Shown here: piece after piece, positions 62,928 to 64,000 of the stretch
Numbering within the stretch: the first letter of the stretch is position 1
How the letters are laid out: each line of letters starts with the position of its first letter
Made by a program: the position numbers and the translations under genes
DNA from: Panopea generosa
Taxonomy: Eukaryota; Mollusca; Bivalvia; Adapedonta; Hiatellidae
DNA length: 64,000 bases
Direction of reading: 5' to 3'
Assembly (NCBI GenBank): GCA_029582155.1
Contig: CM055901.1
Span: 25,081,657 to 25,145,656 of the forward strand
Notes under the pieces: generated by a model
Seen by the model: the letters and a program-made list of their open reading frames with translations, nothing else
Database searches by the model: none
Told to the model about the DNA's origin: nothing

Positions 62928-64000
62928 GCTCAATCAATGTTAATGGCTTAAGATGAATCAAAAAGCGCGACAAGGTATTCCATTGGCTACATTAAAAAGG
63001 ATTTGATATAATCTTATTGCAAGAACACACTGTAAAGATGATTTTGATTCTAAGATAAGGGGTTATCAGTGGGGTGGGACAAACATCTGGAATAACGGTA
63101 ACAGCTCGTCAAGAGGGGTAGCGATACTGTTAAAAAACAGCTCCATCTTAAATATCTCAAATCTTAAAAGATGACAATGGTAGATTATCAAGCATCTTTG
63201 TCGATTGCAAAAACGGTTCCAATAACAGAATAGCTACCATTTACGCACCAAACATAAGAAAAGCTAGAAAATTATTCTTTAAAGACATTAGTGGCAAATT
63301 AACCTGTGATGACAATTCACAACATATTGTCGAAGGTGATTTTAACTGTGTAATGAATAGCAAAAATGACCGCAGATCTAATGCGTGCCATTATACTGGA
63401 GAGGAAGGGCTAACGGAATTAACAGATATGATTTCTGAGCTCGATTTGGAAGACGTATGGCGAAGACGATATCCAAACAAGGCTGAGTTCACTTTTTCAC
63501 GTGCTACAGCAAAGTCACGCATTGATTATTTCTTGACCAGTAAAACGATTGATAACGAAATTGACCAATTAAAGATACGTCACTTTCAATACTCAGACCA
63601 TGATGTTGTATCATTACGATTAAATTCAGAAAAAAAATCGAACGAGGACCGGGTCTACGGAAATTAAACGCTAGTATTTTAGATCAACTAGTTTATAAAC
63701 AAACTATTGAAATGTTCTGGAAATCCTGGAAGACAAGAATTAACGAATTTAAATAAAAAAAGGAATGGTTGGACATTACAAAACACAAAATAAAAATCAT
63801 CTAAATGGACTACTGCAAACAACAAACCAAAAAATATACGCAAATAAAAAAATATCTTCAAAACAAAATACAGACCCTCAAAAATAACAATGACACAGAA
63901 AGTCTGAAATGAAATCTGCATTATCGAACGAAGTTGACAAGTATAATGAACTTCAATCGAATGCGGCTAAGATCAGGTCAAAAGCGAACTTAATTGAACA
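62928..64000 (+). pseudogene. LINE ORF2 endonuclease part (L1/Tx1-like), decayed and cut by the edge
   Basis: The apurinic-endonuclease-like domain of a non-LTR retrotransposon is readable in three frames. It shows SINVNGLR, KRDKVFHWL and GFDIILLQEH (62930-63030), then RGYQWGGTNIW and SSSRGVAILL. These are followed by GRLSSIFVDC, RIATIYAP and EGDFNCVMN (GDFN at 63335-63346). Next are FTFSRATAKSRIDYFL, YSDHDVVSL (SDHD at 63593-63604) and a weak RGPG-like and LNASILDD region. The Asn-Gly, QE, GDFN, RIDYF and SDHD order is that of this endonuclease family. In-frame stops follow NGLR and HWLH, and there are at least two frameshifts and a stop after 63667, so it is not functional. The reverse transcriptase would lie beyond the right edge. 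Confidence 0.75.

Overview
This is an AT-rich, gene-poor stretch of an animal nuclear genome, most probably a marine mollusc and likely a bivalve. The reasons are the absence of bacterial gene organisation, spliced and decayed eukaryotic transposons, many tRNA-derived SINE heads, and several repeat types that I associate with bivalve genomes (the GTGACCTTGACCTTT family and the SINE with a CGGATGGGAC tail). I ran no search, so the taxon is an inference. About half of the window is tandem or interspersed repeat.

Layout. 1-4.6 kb: the 5' end of a small secreted-protein gene on the minus strand, with a TATA box, an initiator-like site, a 64-nt signal-peptide exon and a good splice donor. A possible second exon lies at the left window edge, beyond a 4.3-kb intron holding a 59-60-bp tandem array. 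5.1-5.5 kb: a 45/41-bp minisatellite. 8.5-9.1 kb: a decayed LTR-retroelement Gag on the minus strand. 13.1-17.0 kb: an 80-bp array joined to a 51-bp array whose central 0.8 kb is inverted; the same junction recurs at 27.17-27.78 kb. 17-19 kb: SINEs and microsatellites.

19.516-25.986 kb: a 6.5-kb candidate DNA transposon with 26-bp perfect terminal inverted repeats and several subterminal copies of a GTGTGAAACTATTG motif. It carries a broken gene for a protein of an uncharacterised family (from memory, DUF7869-like) with DLEQ, YSDNC..QNKN and GHT-type motifs. A 78-bp array runs in frame into the start of that gene, and a 956-bp pogo/Tigger-type non-autonomous element is nested inside. I consider this the most interesting object in the window. 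27.788-30.699 kb: a MULE (Mutator-like) transposon with about 160-bp inverted repeats and a decayed FLYWCH-MULE transposase gene, inserted in the 51-bp satellite.

32.9-33.9 kb: a 0.94-kb ACT/ACC trinucleotide tract. 33.9-35.2 kb: mariner remnants. 36.66-48.78 kb: a 5-kb segment present twice in direct orientation, each copy ending in the same 71-bp satellite (about 6 units in copy 1, about 35 in copy 2, with higher-order periodicity). 49.5-50.6 kb: a 28-30-bp minisatellite. 52.5-53.1 kb: a broken 90-bp repeat with a near-perfect 60-nt hairpin. 53.58-60.82 kb: a 7.2-kb satellite built of 68-bp and 57-bp monomers. 60.8-61.9 kb: a reverse copy of the GTGACCTTGACC repeat headed by a tRNA-like sequence. 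62.9-64 kb: the endonuclease part of a decayed L1/Tx1-type LINE running off the edge.

No complete, intact protein-coding gene is visible. The genes do not form a pathway; the window is essentially a record of nested transposition and satellite growth next to one secreted-peptide promoter.
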